Of a DNA stretch of 64,000 nt, positions 11,531 through 23,645 are shown in pieces. A program made the position numbers and the translations under genes. Every line of letters begins with the position of its first letter. The stretch's first letter is position 1. The notes beneath the pieces are model-generated. The model searched no databases, was not told the DNA's origin, and was given only the letters and a program-made list of their open reading frames with translations. This DNA comes from Ustulina deusta (taxonomy: Eukaryota > Ascomycota > Sordariomycetes > Xylariales > Xylariaceae): the NCBI GenBank assembly GCA_023159155.1, contig JAJNNX010000007.1, forward strand, positions 1,240,001 through 1,304,000, written 5' to 3'.

Positions 11531-12495
11531 GTTGTTGGCTGTGGGAAGAAGAGGACAGGCCTTACAACGGATGGTATCATAGGCGAAGAGACGAGGATGT
11601 GCTATAGGAGCTTGCTAATGACTGTCGTGCAGGAGCTTCTCTTACATGTCATATCCGTGTAACCACTGTAGCCAATGTGCTGTAGTTGTTGCTGTTGGCG
11701 GACTCACGAGATGAAGGAAACAAAGGCAGGTAAGCAAGTGAAGCGCTGCTGATGTATAAGGTATAAAAGGTAAATGACTCGTGCCATTCATTGGCCAGAC
11801 GGGCTGGACTGAGATAGGTACAAGAGCCCTTTTTCAGTACCTTTCCTGGTAGGCCGTAGCATAAAAACACAAAGGCGCATTTGGCCGTCACAAACCCCCC
11901 CTCGTCCGTCCCCACATGGCTCTCTGATCAAAGACGAAGGAAACTTGGCGAGAGATGGCATTTTGCTCTTAATTAGGCACCCCAATTAGGGAGTGGCGGG
12001 GTATTCCGAACGACCTACACTAACTGCCTCACTGTGTTGCGTCACGGAGTCTGTTATCGATAGGGAACTACCGGTAGTCTGGGTACTTAAGGTATCTAGG
12101 TCGTCTATCCATGTTATGCCGAGCTTGTAGGAAACTGTATGTATACTGTATTTTGTACTGTCTGAGCGTGTGAAGTGGGTCGTAAGCCGGTGATCTCGGG
12201 TATCGGCGAAACCTCTTTCCGTGCCAAGAAGGTGGGCCCGCCTAGCGTGGAATCCCAAATCGTGGCCTCAATTGACACTCGGCCGGAATTGGGTGCAACC
12301 CCGGATCATTTAGAGAAGCTTAACAAATATTACCTGTCAAGTGTATACATTTCAAGTCCCGTCTTGACAACATTCACCACACCACGCGACTTCGTCCTGT
12401 CTTTCGTCTTCCTTTACCACTCACGATATTCGTCGCATTTAGGATCGTCTCCTGATAATTCCATTTCCTTGTTTTTCATTCTCCTTTCTCTAAAA
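11531..12495. other. Divergent upstream region of NPT1 and SBH1
   Basis: A 965-bp region between the divergent starts of the nicotinate phosphoribosyltransferase (minus) and Sec61 beta (plus) genes. ORFs crossing it have no known counterpart. The last ~150 bp before the Sec61 beta ATG are pyrimidine-rich, as is common in fungal 5' leaders. Confidence 0.6.
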
Positions 12496-13161
12496 ATGGT
12501 ATGTCATCCGTTGTCGTTGTCTAGATCTCTTCCCCTGTCGCTTCAGCTCTGAGTCTAGCCATGTCGCAAAGAGCTTTCGTGACAGCGACCTACCTCCATT
12601 GCCACGTTCAATCGATGCTCCTCATGCTTTGTAACCATGGTCTGGTCGTGAAGGTCGCCTAAACTATACTCTCGAGGAATGTATCTAATGCAATCCGTCT
12701 TTCTAGTCTTCCCCCCGTGCCTCCTCGCCCGTCTCCTCGCCCGCCGCGTCAGGCGCAAGCACCGGCCGACCTTCATCCCCTCCCCCCCCGGGAGGTGCCC
12801 GAACTGCCATCCGACGACGAGCCGCAGCCGATCAGAAGGAGAAGATCGCCAATGTACGACCTAGCAGCACAAGAGCCGCCGGTGCTGGTGGCAGCAGTAG
12901 TACGATGTTGAGTATGTGGAATAGGGGCGCCGAGACATGATAGCTCAGCAGCGTTGACATCTATTCAGGACTCTACACGGATGAATCCCCCGGCTTGAAG
13001 GTCGACCCCGTCGTCGTCTTGGTTTTGTCACTAGTCTTTATCTTCAGCGTTGTCGCTTTACACAGTACGTCGCCTATGGGCTGTCTAGTTGGACGACGGG
13101 ACGAAGGGAGCTAACTCACTCGATAGTCATTGCCAAGGTCACTCGGAAATTCTCAAGCTAG
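12496..13161 (+). CDS. SBH1: Sec61 beta subunit of the ER protein translocon
   Basis: Tail-anchored beta subunit of the Sec61 channel, which moves secretory and membrane proteins into the endoplasmic reticulum. Four exons: 12496-12498, 12707-12911, 12969-13064 and 13127-13161. Introns of 208, 57 and 62 nt give 112 residues, the usual size. Exon 1 holds only the ATG, so the first intron directly follows the start codon. The N-terminus is rich in Ser, Pro and Ala. The family blocks AIRRRAAADQKEKIANVRPS and LYTDESPGLKVDPVVVLVLS are unmistakable, followed by one transmembrane helix (about residues 80-105) and the short tail IIAKVTRKFSS. The last exon encodes only that tail. Because it is small and heavily split, this gene is easily missed by ORF calling. 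TAF1 lies downstream on the same strand. Confidence 0.96.
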
Positions 13162-14889
13162 AAGACTTTCCGAACAACAGCCAAATAGGAAGAACCGTGA
13201 TAAGCAGTTTGTGTATATGTTGCCACTGGCGCGGCTCCGGTCAATCCGAATCGCTGCGACTTGCTACATAACACTTGAAAGCAATGGGAAGAGTAGGGGA
13301 TAGAGGCAGCAGTATCGGCACTGACACTGTAAACGAATGATGCGCTTAGCCGGGCACCCAGAGTTGAGCGATTTGGGTTAGCATCAATTGTACCATATAC
13401 GGACCCTACAGGCTCATACCAAAATTTTCTTTTCTGCGTCAATTGTCATCGGTTTCTGAATGCGCAATACCAACACCCCAATCACTAGTTGCGTGGAGTC
13501 CGATATTACCCATGAGCCGCTTCTCTCAGCAACGACCCATTGCCAACGAGATAAATGTTAGAGCTGGCGTCGATTCAAATTACGGTTGCTGCCCTAGCAG
13601 ATCTATTTGACAATTTCAGCGCGGGATAGCACTGGCCCCATTTGACTTTGAATCCTTCAATTAATCATTAACCCTTGTGCACCCGGTCATCCCTCAGAGC
13701 GTAATTCGGAGCTGTCGTAAACATGAATGGTAGCGGTCCTCAGTGGGGGCCGGATATCGGAAGTGACTTCCTTTGATGGCCCGGAGTTGGAACTGCAGTA
13801 AGTATCTAGGTAGGTAGGTAGCGACGTGTTGTAGTATAGGTCTCATAATGAAGTTATCTCCATCCTCCCTACTTAGACATGCTGACGGACTCCTGATCCC
13901 AAGTGAGTCATGTGACAGCGCGGTTGGGGTGGAGGTGTAGGTACCTAAGGTAGGTACTACTTAAGTACTTATCTCCGTTCCAACTTCAGGTATTTTACAC
14001 TACAGACACCTCTACCGTAAGCCTGTACCTGCCTTACCTACATGACAGCTGGAGTCTACCTAGACTCCACATACATGTACTGCGCTAGGTACCTGGGGAG
14101 CAACAACACAATTCGCCAAAGAGAACTGCTTGTATACATCTCTATCACGCTCCCTTCTATACATATTTTTCTCCTGTTGGTCGATACAGAAAATTCTATT
14201 TTGATGACATGCAAACTTTTCAATCTACCTGTCTCAATTTCTCTTCCACGTCTTCTTTAAATCCTTCAGCAGCGAAGACAGACAATCCGCAAATACCAGT
14301 ACCCCAGTACAGACCTGCACTGCTTACCTAGGTACCTATGTAGCGCTGTACTGTCAGTTAGGTAGTAGCGTCTTTACTAAGCTCACATCAGGAGGGTGGC
14401 ATCGGGGAGTGGGGGAATAATAGCCGGGGCACTCCACATCATTTCCTTGGCAAATGCATCCGTGACTTCAAGACTTCTGAGCCGTCGGTTTTCCATCCCC
14501 ATACCTACTCTCGATGACCCTCAATGACAGCACGTAACACGCAGCACGTAACATACATCTGATCACGCGCATACCTCTCCCGCAACCCACGAATCCATCG
14601 CCGCAGCACGTTGCGCACCCACCACTAACTTCGATGGAGTCATAATAGCCGTCGCCCGCGAACCCACGCTTTCGGCCCATCTGAGCGAAACCCACGACCG
14701 CGACGTCGCCGCTACCACGGCCGATCGCTATCCCCTCCTCCCTCCCTTCTCCGGCAATGCGACCGCTATTCCACACCCTCGTGTGGACGCGCCGCTAGAG
14801 CATCGGGCAACGCACTGATAGTCCTGTCGACTGTCAACCCTGATAACTACACTATATTTCCGCTAGATCGAGGCTGCGTGCTGTTCACT
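13162..14889. other. Intergenic upstream of TAF1
   Basis: About 1.7 kb with no supported gene. Between roughly 13800 and 14350 it is dense in TAGGTA/TACCTA words (for example 13807-13821 and 13937-13975). The last 300 bp before TAF1 are GC-richer, consistent with a promoter or 5' leader. Confidence 0.55.
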
Positions 14890-17800
14890 ATGGGTGGCCC
14901 TCTGCAGCTCCCTTCCGCGGGAGCCCCCGACGCCCCGAAGCTCAACGGCATCCCTGACATCCCGAGCCCCATCATCAAGGAAGAAGCCATGGACGACCAA
15001 AACCCCTCCTCTTTCGAGGATATCGATTGGGCCGAGCAGGAGCGGAGAGACGAAGCGGATATGAAGATGATGTTCAACGACGATCCCAGAACCTCGCAGG
15101 CCAACGGTCTCGACCTGCACACATTTGGCGACAAGGTCATCGACCAGACAGACAAGGCCGACGATGCCGTCGATTTCGAAGACATGAGCGACGATGACCT
15201 TGCCAGCGACTCCGGATCCATCGATGCCCTCCCCGACACTGGTCCCTCCCACGTCCCAGGCTTGACGGAAGATGACGGCACGAGTCATGACACTGATCAT
15301 CTCGACGATTTATTTGGTGGCGGCCTCGAAGGCGATAATGATTATTTGCCCTCGTCTCCCCCGCCCGAAGGTACCCCTGATGCCGCCGCTGTTGCCAATG
15401 TTGACGATGCGACTACCACTGCGGCGCCCGAAAAACAGTCGACGGCCAAGGCACAGCCCAACGAACAGGACGAGGCAGAGAACGAGAATAAGGGCGAGAA
15501 TGACGGAGAGATCGATACGGTGCGCGAAGTGACAGACGAGGCTTGGCAGAACATGAGCTTCGAGGAGCGCTGGAGACTTAACTTCCCTCAATACAGCGTA
15601 TCCATTGACAAGTGGATTGGCCAAACCGATGAGGGAATGCAGAAGCCCCTGCAGAGCGCCGAAGAGTTAATACGCGAAAAGTTCCCCCACTTCGCCGAGC
15701 ACAAGATCCTCCATTTCAACAAACTGCTTCCCGAGTGGCCTGCAGAGTTCCAGTACAAGGAGCCCGCGAATAAGGACAAGGACCCTCCCGAATTTGTGCC
15801 CACCAAGCTTGAACTGGAACTCGATGCCGACTGTTCCAAGCTCTTCCGTATTCCCGACAATGCCCTAACCATAGCGAACCAGCGGGCTGCATATCACGAC
15901 GCGGATGATTGGGCGAGCCGCTTTGGTGGTGCGGTTCTTCTTGATCCGAAGGACGGCTTCTCTGATTCAGATGACGAAGAGCTTGTGGGAGGGTTCAGTC
16001 TCGATGAGATATCGACCATATGCCAAGACTGGTGCTCTCTCGGCGATCGACAACCAGAGTCCAAGGCGAATGCAACGGCTGCACGGGATGCTGATGTTGA
16101 TGAGGAGATGGACGATTGGGATCGAGAGTTCCTCCAGTCGCAACCTAAGGCGAAACGACCAAAGTACGAACCTGGTCTCCCGGATATATCATCTTACAAT
16201 ACTTGCGGCATCGACGACTTTGAGGAGGCTACGCGGCGGTCTAGCAAGCGTATACGTCTAGATCCCAGTGATCCGTATCTACTGCTCGAAGACGCCCAGT
16301 CGGCACGGCCTTCGAAACGCCAGAAGTTGGAGGAGAAGACCAAGCGCATGGCAAGCGGCCAACTTCGGAGAGACGTTATGCGTCATTTCAACATTTCCAA
16401 CGATGATGCATACGACGCATTGAAGAACAATCACAAGAGCAAAGTCCGAGCTACACTGTCTAGTGTCGGCGTTGAACACAGTTTACCAGCTCTCAAATTA
16501 ACGTTCCCCTTCTATCGCACGAGGCTAGAAGGGCAACCTTGGGAATTCCATCGCAAGAAGTTCGACATAGACAGAATTGTGAAGCATAACATCGGTGTCC
16601 GGAAACCCGGCAAGGTTAGAAGAAAGGACATCAAAGGTCGGGGTACTCAAGAGATATTCAAGACTACCAAAGACCTGAGTCTCAATGATAATTCTACTGC
16701 TGTGCTCTTCGAATATAGCGAGCAGTTTCCTACCGTGCTGTCTAACTTCGGCATGGGTAACCGCGTTATCAACTACTACCGCCGCAAGGAACGGGGCGAC
16801 GATGAAAAGATGCCTAAGCTTGATATTGGCGAGACACATCCCCTCCTCCCCGAGGACAGGTCGCCATTCAGCATCTTTGGTACCGTTGATCCTGGCGAGA
16901 TCGTCCCCACTCTTCACAACGAGATGTATCGCGCACCAATATTCAAGCACGAGCCACGTCCAAATGATTTCCTTCTGGGGCATACCACCAACGCCTCAGA
17001 GGGTCCGAGGTGGTTCCTCCGTAATATCGACCATGTATACACCGTCGGCCAAGCTTTCCCTTCGATGGAGGTGCCAGGACCTCATGCCAGGAAAGTCACC
17101 AATACATCCAAGAATAGATTGAAGATGATTGCATTCCGAATGATGAAGCAGAAAGAGACGCAGGATGTCTCTTTAAAAGAGATTACGCCACATGTCTTCG
17201 AAAAAGAAGATCCGCAAAATCGACAGAAGTTGAAGGAATTCCTCGATTACACCAAGGAAACAAAGACCTGGCGCCTTAAGGAGAACGAGACTATGATGGA
17301 CGAGGCTGGCATCCGTGCCATGATCAAGCCCGAGGATGTATGCCTAGTGGAAGCCATGCAAGTCGGCCAGCAACTGATGGAGAATGCTGGCTTCGACCCA
17401 AAGGATAGAGAGGAGAATGATGACGGCGTGGACGAACCCCTCGTTGTTCAGTTGGCGCCCTGGCGAATCTCGAAGAACTTCCTCGATGCGAGCGCCGGCA
17501 AGGCGATGGTCGCACTACATGGAGAGGGCGATCCTACCGGTCATGGCTTAGGGTTTAGTTTCATCAAAACGTCCATGAAGGGTGGTTACATCAATGCCGT
17601 GCAAGGTCCACTGGCTACATCGGCAGACGCCATCGAGCGCGAACGCAAGGCCAACGGAGGACATTCGTACAATGTCAAGAAACAACAGGACATGTACAAC
17701 GCTGCCATCCGTGAGATTTGGGAGCGACAGAAAACCACGCTTAATGACAGCACTACCCACGATGATTCCGACGTCCTCGACACTGCTAACGAAGACGATC

Positions 17801-18480
17801 GCTTCAACCACAGGCACGCCGACGCCACACCTGCCCCAGTAGATGATGGGCGAAGTCAGTTTAGTCGTTTTAGCGCGGCTAGTCGCAGCGGCAAACGTAA
17901 GCTGAGGATTACAAGAAGGAAGAGGAATAGCACTGGCGAGGTGATTACAGAGACAGTTGTTCTAGACGATCCCCTTGTTATACGGAACTACATGAAACAG
18001 AGATCCGTTCTTACTGAAAAAGAAAGAGAGTAAGTCTTGCCTTGTACTAACAATCAACCGACCGGAGCGCGCGGACTAATCTATGTATGTAGTGTATACA
18101 GCATCATACCAACCGCGGATGCAGACGCCAACCGCGACAAGGTGAAACTGTAAGTACTTCCCTTATCTTCCTACTCGTCTCCAGACCCAGGGGGTACAAG
18201 AGGATGTGTGTACTGACATGAAAACAGTGTTGAGAAAGAGTTGTCACGCCTCCTCAAGAACCAAGATCGCCGTCAAGTGCGCGAAAAGCAAGGCAAAAGC
18301 AAGAAGAAGACCGTGACCGTGAATGCGAGCGCAAACGCGAATGCTGCTGCATCTCCCGATCCTTCTGGCGATAAGATGTCAGGAGGCACAACCCGGAAAT
18401 GCGCGAACTGTGGACAAGTGGGACATATCAAAACCAACAAGAGGTACTGGCATCAATGTCCTTCTCTTCTTAAACCCTAA
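14890..18480 (+). CDS. TAF1: TFIID subunit TAF1 (without bromodomains)
   Basis: Largest scaffold subunit of general transcription factor TFIID, acting in the nucleus with TBP at RNA polymerase II promoters. Exons are 14890-18029, 18093-18149 and 18228-18480, with introns of 63 and 78 nt, giving 1149 residues. The N-terminal ~220 residues are strongly acidic (a block with FEDIDWAEQERRDEADMKMM), fitting a TBP-binding region. Residues about 495-950 form the conserved central TAF1 domain (LPALKLTFPFYR, then EPRPNDFLLG, then GPRWFLRNIDHVYTVGQAFP). A basic segment and a C-terminal zinc knuckle (C1124, C1127, H1132) follow. There are no bromodomains, as usual in fungi. The last knuckle cysteine is spaced oddly in this model (see findings). 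The ATG at 14890 was preferred because the frame is open upstream only through non-ATG codons. Confidence 0.95.
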
Positions 18481-19100
18481 TATCTCTATTCCCGCCCCTG
18501 GGTGTTAAAGTTGTCTGCGAGATGTTGGCCGCTTGCCTTCCATCTTGTATTTCGACAGTCGCAGTGAGGAAACACTGGATTTGACCCTCTCTGCCTAAGC
18601 TGGGCTTTATTCACCCTGATTTTCTCACCTTCACAGTGGCACACATATCTAGTCAAGCGAGCTATTCCCTATGAGCCAACCACCCTGATACAAACGACAT
18701 CATAGTACCCTTTCTATCCCTTATTCCCTTTCCACATTTACCTGACTACATGGTCACTTACTATAGGTGTCGGAGCTGTACTAACGTAGTCATACGCAAT
18801 AGTAAATGCCCACTTCTCAACGGTACGATAACCACAGCCAATCAAGGCGGGGATCACGGAGGGTTCGGATCATTCAGCGCATGAGTTGTCGAAGCAGCTA
18901 GGCATTCCACAAATATGAATGGGAAAAGAAAAGAGAGTACACAGACAGACAGGCAGACAGAACGTACACCCTCGTTTCACTGGTACTGGCACCACGTGTA
19001 GAACGAGACATACATAACCTCAATGTTACATTTAGCTGTCTGTAACTCATAGCGGAATGGGTAGAAAACATTGACTGACAACCAATGGAGTTTTTGGCCT

Positions 19101-19135
19101 TTGCTGTGCTGTGCTGTGCTGTGCTGTGCTGTGCT
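19101..19135. repeat. (TGCTG)n pentanucleotide repeat
   Basis: About seven copies of a five-base unit TGCTG (read also as CTGTG), uninterrupted. Located about 620 bp past the TAF1 stop codon. Confidence 0.95.
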
Positions 19136-19846
19136 AACTGCTGTAATACATACGTGCGTATGTACGCATGTATCTATGTATGTATGAACCTAAGATATCA
19201 TTGCTACTGCAACCGCATGTTGGCTTAGCTATGTGTGCGCCACGCTCTCTCTGTGTGTGGGAGTTTGCGCGTAAAGGTATATGCGCGCAGATGATGACAG
19301 GGCGTTGACATCCTTTTTCTTTTCCAATTTTTTTTTTCTGGAAGTTTTCTGTTGCATTGCAGATTATGGGTACCCTTGCACGCACGTGCGTGGCATAATT
19401 ATTGACACTATATCCGTCCACGCGCGCATGGTTCGGGTGCTTGGGAGGAATATGTAAGTAAGACTCCCGTCATGGGCATCGACGCGGGCGCTTATTCTGC
19501 ATAAGATACATACCTCGCATCCCATCCCATCCCCGACACACATCGAGAAACCAACCGTGCCTGCCGAGTCGTCGATATACTTCGGCATAGCCTGTGGCAC
19601 TGCAGCACGGAGCACCGGATGTCAGGTACGGTATCTGAGTAAGGATGAGAGAGAGAGGGAGAGAGGGGGGTGAGAAAATACTCAGGGTGGGTAGGTAGGT
19701 AGTAGGTAGGGTTTTTCTCTCTGCGTCCCACACGGTACGGCGATCAACCGGTTCGAGAAAGCGCCGGCGGTGAAGCGGTGTCAGAGTAGTAAGGTAAGAC
19801 GAAGTAAGTGCATACGATAGATAGTACGGGGAGAACGGAACGCATG

Positions 19847-19880
19847 TCTATCTGTCTGTCTGTCTGTCTGTCTATCTATC
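19847..19880. repeat. TCTG/TCTA tetranucleotide repeat
   Basis: Short compound array of TCTG units flanked by TCTA units, eight to nine units in total. Confidence 0.95.
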
Positions 19881-19990
19881 CAGGTACTCTTCATCGGGAG
19901 GGGTCTAAGGTACAACCTAAACCAGATGAAGAAGAGGGGAAATAGAAAAAGGGCAAAAAAAGAGAAATAAAATCCTCGTTGCTATTCTTA

Positions 19991-20024
19991 GAAGGAGAAG
20001 AAGAGGAGGAGGAGGAGGAGGAGG
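19991..20024. repeat. GGA-rich trinucleotide repeat
   Basis: GAAGGAGAAG followed by about seven GGA units. It would read as poly-Glu in one frame but has no supported gene around it. Confidence 0.9.
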
Positions 20025-20784
20025 ACTACGACGACAATTATGATGCGCGCGATGACATGCATTTGGCATGTCCAGATTCAACGTGGGAAGTGCAGTTCGC
20101 GGTCAGCCACTTGGATGGCTACGTACGTACGTACCTACATACATACATACATAGCCCCTGTTGGTTAAGATGGGATGGGCCAATGTAGGTACCAGATGCC
20201 CGCTGCGGTTGCGTGCTTGGTATAGTATAGTACTAGGTAAGTAGGTATGTAAGCGGCGACGGTGTATCAAACCAACAAGCGAGTGAAAAAAAACAGGTGG
20301 GAGAAATGTTGGAAAACAAGAGTGCATTACGAGCCCATCTATAGAAAAGATTCTTCGCTACTGAGTTCTCGTCCTTCCTGTCTTCTTCCCCTGTCCATCT
20401 ATTGATTTACAAAGGTAGGTAGGTAGGTAGGTATACTCACACACACATACGTCGGTTAAGCATCCAACAACAACAGAAGACGACTTGCTTCTTCTTGCTA
20501 TTTACCTCCAAGCAGCCCGCCAGCATCGACGCGAAGCGTACATGAGGCACAAAGAAAGGCAGTATACAGTGCCGCCTGCGCAAGAAAGGAAAAAAAGAAA
20601 CATCGAGATTCAGCCGTGCTTTTAATGACAGGAGTGGGGGATGCAACCTGGGACTTCTTACACTTCCCCGGGCATTCCATTAGATCGGGACCGACGAAAT
20701 CCAACTCGCAAATACCGTAACGGGTTACAGGCAACAACAACTGCAGTAGCATCTAAAGGGGAATAGAGGGCGAATCGGAATAAG

Positions 20785-20816
<32 letters not shown>
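20785..20816. repeat. Poly-A run of 32
   Basis: An uninterrupted run of 32 A on the plus strand. It is followed by a G-rich stretch. No retroposon body or target duplication is evident upstream. Confidence 0.95.
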
Positions 20817-20818
<2 letters not shown>

Positions 20819-20851
20819 CGGTGAAAAGGGGGAGGGGGGGAAGGGGAAGGG

Positions 20852-20874
20852 TGATGATGATGATGATGATGATG
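20852..20874. repeat. (TGA)n trinucleotide repeat
   Basis: About seven TGA units after a G-rich tract (20827-20851). Confidence 0.95.
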
Positions 20875-23625
20875 CTAGCTGATGCCAGGTTATCAAACTA
20901 GTCGGTTACTAGCAGATGGTGGTAATCAAATGCAACCTCACCCTTACCGAAGCCTTGGGATTGGATGGAGCGCTCTCCATCGACCAGACCAAACTCGGTC
21001 GAGGTAGGGGTGTTCAGCATGTACGTATCCGTCCAGAGGTAGGTGAGTCAAGTAAGTCTATAAGTATAGAGAGGTAAGTGATTGTAGTGTAGGAATGGAC
21101 AAGATAGGATAAAATGACAAAATAACAGGCGGAGCGCCCGGTTTCTACCCGGTATAGATGCGATTAGGTAAGTAAATACTATCTAAGACATGCAGCCGTA
21201 GTCGTCGAGTTAACCTATGTCTAGTGCACGCATTTTTATTCCCCATTTCTCCCCAATTTTTTTTCCTCTCCCCAATAGTGAATCAAAGCTGAGATAAGCT
21301 TATGAGTACTTACTTACTCTTACATACCCGGTCGAGATAGGCAGTGGTGTGTCTATCCAGGCTCTATACCCAACCCGGTCTCTGGCCATTATACCGAACG
21401 CGCTCGAGAAAGTTAGTTTGATATTCCATATCTATCTGCAGTAGTCAGCAGGCGCGGATGTCTTGTTTTGCGTCTGCACATCCTAGTCCTCTCATCGGGA
21501 TGTCCGTGAGGGAGTGAGTAAGTGAATTCAGGGTTAGGACCCAAGCCCATCCATCATCCATCAAGCATAACACAGCTTAGCATCCGCCGCCTGACCGTTG
21601 ACGGTACTAGCAAGGTCCAGGAAGACCATGGCGGTGCTATAGGTACAAGGAGTGGTTGCTTACGATGGCCTATCTGTGTTTGCTCGGCTACGAGTATCTA
21701 TCATGTCTAATGCCATCAAGTTAGTAGCCGTGGTGGTAAGAAGTATGGTCTCAACCGACACCAATTGACAGGTAAGGGAATGCGTCATTGAATCCCTGGT
21801 AAATAGGTGCAACTGGGTGCGACTCGAAAGGAGCCCCTTTTATAAGAGGAACTCTCCGTGATATGCTATTATCGAGCACATGAAGCAGAACGGTACCGAA
21901 AGTTGGCGCGATGCGCCAAAGATGGTGATAGGTATAGCTACAAGAGTCCATCTATGCGGAATTTAATGATTTACCTCGAATGCCGGTAACATTACCTTGG
22001 TAGACTTTATAGTAGTGGGAAGCAAATCTGAGGACTCCCCCAAACACATAGGCGAAAAGCAAAGACTTACGGGGATGTTAAACAACGTGGTGGCTGGGAG
22101 CGGAGGGCAAGCCCCTGTTTTGTCAACGCACGATGATTGACTCACAGCATGATTCAGACTGATTCGCGTTCGTGCCATGAGAGCCGTTTTAAACTTGGAG
22201 GTAGCACAAGGCCGGACGCAGATATTGGCGTACTTTCTTGCACCAGGCAAAAGACCGTTGGACATAAGGCTGAGATAGGCATCGCCGCGCGGATGGCCGG
22301 TCGGTGACACGACGTGCCAGCCGGCCAGCCGTGCCCCCCGGTATGTCTTCCTGCTAAGCCATCGTCTTATGTAAGTCACTCAAGGACAAGACACCAAGCC
22401 GTGGGTGTCGCAGACAGAGCGCGACGCAGCACGGGGTATTTCGTACGAAAAGAAAGCGTCATGTGAAAACAGGCCACCGGGGCAATACTAAAGCTAGCGA
22501 AATTTGTCATGTCGAGGCGAGATTTCGCATGTTAGAGTTGATATGTCCGTCAACGGAATGGGCCGTCGATAGAGAAAGGATGATGGGTCTGCCGCGCGCC
22601 TTTGCATCCACACTACGTCCGACAACATACACGTGACAGTCGAGACCTTGAGCGGGGATATCGTGAGGGAACATGGGAAGGCGGAGTATGCCGCGCGACA
22701 TGGTTTGGTTAGCTCTCAATTTGTCACGGCGCCAGACGGAGGACGCAGACTACATTAGTACCGTGTAGTAAGTGTAGAGACAAGACATTTGATGGCCGTG
22801 TCGGTTGCAATATACTGAGGACCCAAAACAAAACCCCTTCAGGGCATGCCAGACTTGCGAAGCAGGGGAGGCTTCGCAGCCATCGTCGGTGTGTGTCGTG
22901 ACAGTGTCCAGCTACACCAGGTTGGTGTACCTACACTACACTATAGTAGTCCTTCGTATGTAGGTCATCGATCGCCGGATAGACGCAAGGATCCAGGCAC
23001 CCAGCCCGACAAGGGGCGAGTTTCACCGTCGACTTTTACACAGTAATATCAAGTAGGTACCTAGTTCAGACACTCAAAGGAAGCCCGTGCTTGTGGGCCA
23101 GCTTGCGCTAATGGATGATGATGCGATTACAATACCTAGGCGTGGTGAAGAAGGTCTCCGCCGTGAAGATTGCTTACACCCCACTACCGACTCCTCGCGA
23201 CGGCGTCAACCCTCGAGGCGTCGGGTTGATCGAGTTGCTGTCGCGGACGAAGCCATTTACATCGATCCAAGCCAACATGGCCTACGACTTGGCGCCCAAG
23301 AGCCAAAGAGTCAGTCAAAGGAGCACCAGAAGGATGGACGCAGGTACGTGGACCTCGTGTACCGGGAGGTATTGTCTCGTCGTACGAGTGGCTTCTGTCG
23401 GCCGCTTTGATTTTGGCCGAATTGTTTGGGATTCTCCCGGCAAGGAAGGGTAAATTGTCATCGGGTCAGCGATTTTACCCACATTGCCTCGAGCGCACCG
23501 TGAGCCGGCGGTTTTGATTGGCCCGAGACCAGATGGCCCAGTGCACAGCGCAGAGCCGGCACGGCGCGACAGGGATGCGGGCGGGGGAACGCAGCCCAGC
23601 AGCGTTGGCTGGAGACATGTGGTTG

Positions 23626-23645
23626 CTAAAAATAGCTATTTATAG
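23626..23645. promoter_or_regulatory. Two adjacent MEF2/Rlm1-type MADS-box sites
   Basis: Two perfect matches to the consensus CTA(A/T)4TAG lie back to back with no spacer: CTAAAAATAG (23626-23635) and CTATTTATAG (23636-23645). MEF2-type MADS factors, including yeast Rlm1, bind this consensus. The sites are about 4.2 kb upstream of the RLM1-like gene, and a third perfect match lies at 26824-26833, about 1 kb upstream of it. Function is inferred from the consensus only. Single matches also occur elsewhere by chance, for example near 43617. Confidence 0.4.

Larger units (their letters stand above)
18481..23625. other. Gene desert rich in microsatellites, part 1
   Basis: No recognisable gene in about 5.1 kb. 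The region holds many simple repeats: (TGCTG)n at 19101-19135, TCTG/TCTA at 19847-19880, GGA at 19991-20024, TACG/TACA at 20117-20153, TAGG at 20414-20433, a 32-A run and a TGA array. ORFs in it look like repeat translations or chance. One minus ORF near 22070-22380 ends at a GTAAGT, but I recognise no product. Confidence 0.55.

Noticed and set aside
12175..12552. Plus-strand ORF of 125 codons before Sec61 beta
   Set aside because: It runs through the pyrimidine-rich leader, over the true ATG and into intron 1. The product is Ser/Leu-rich with no domain.
15272..17842. Many long ORFs inside TAF1 in other frames
   Set aside because: They overlap the well-supported TAF1 frame and show only codon-shadow composition.
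20785..20816. Poly-A run as the tail of a LINE-like retroposon
   Set aside because: No RT or other retroposon sequence and no flanking target duplication. The run lies among other simple repeats.
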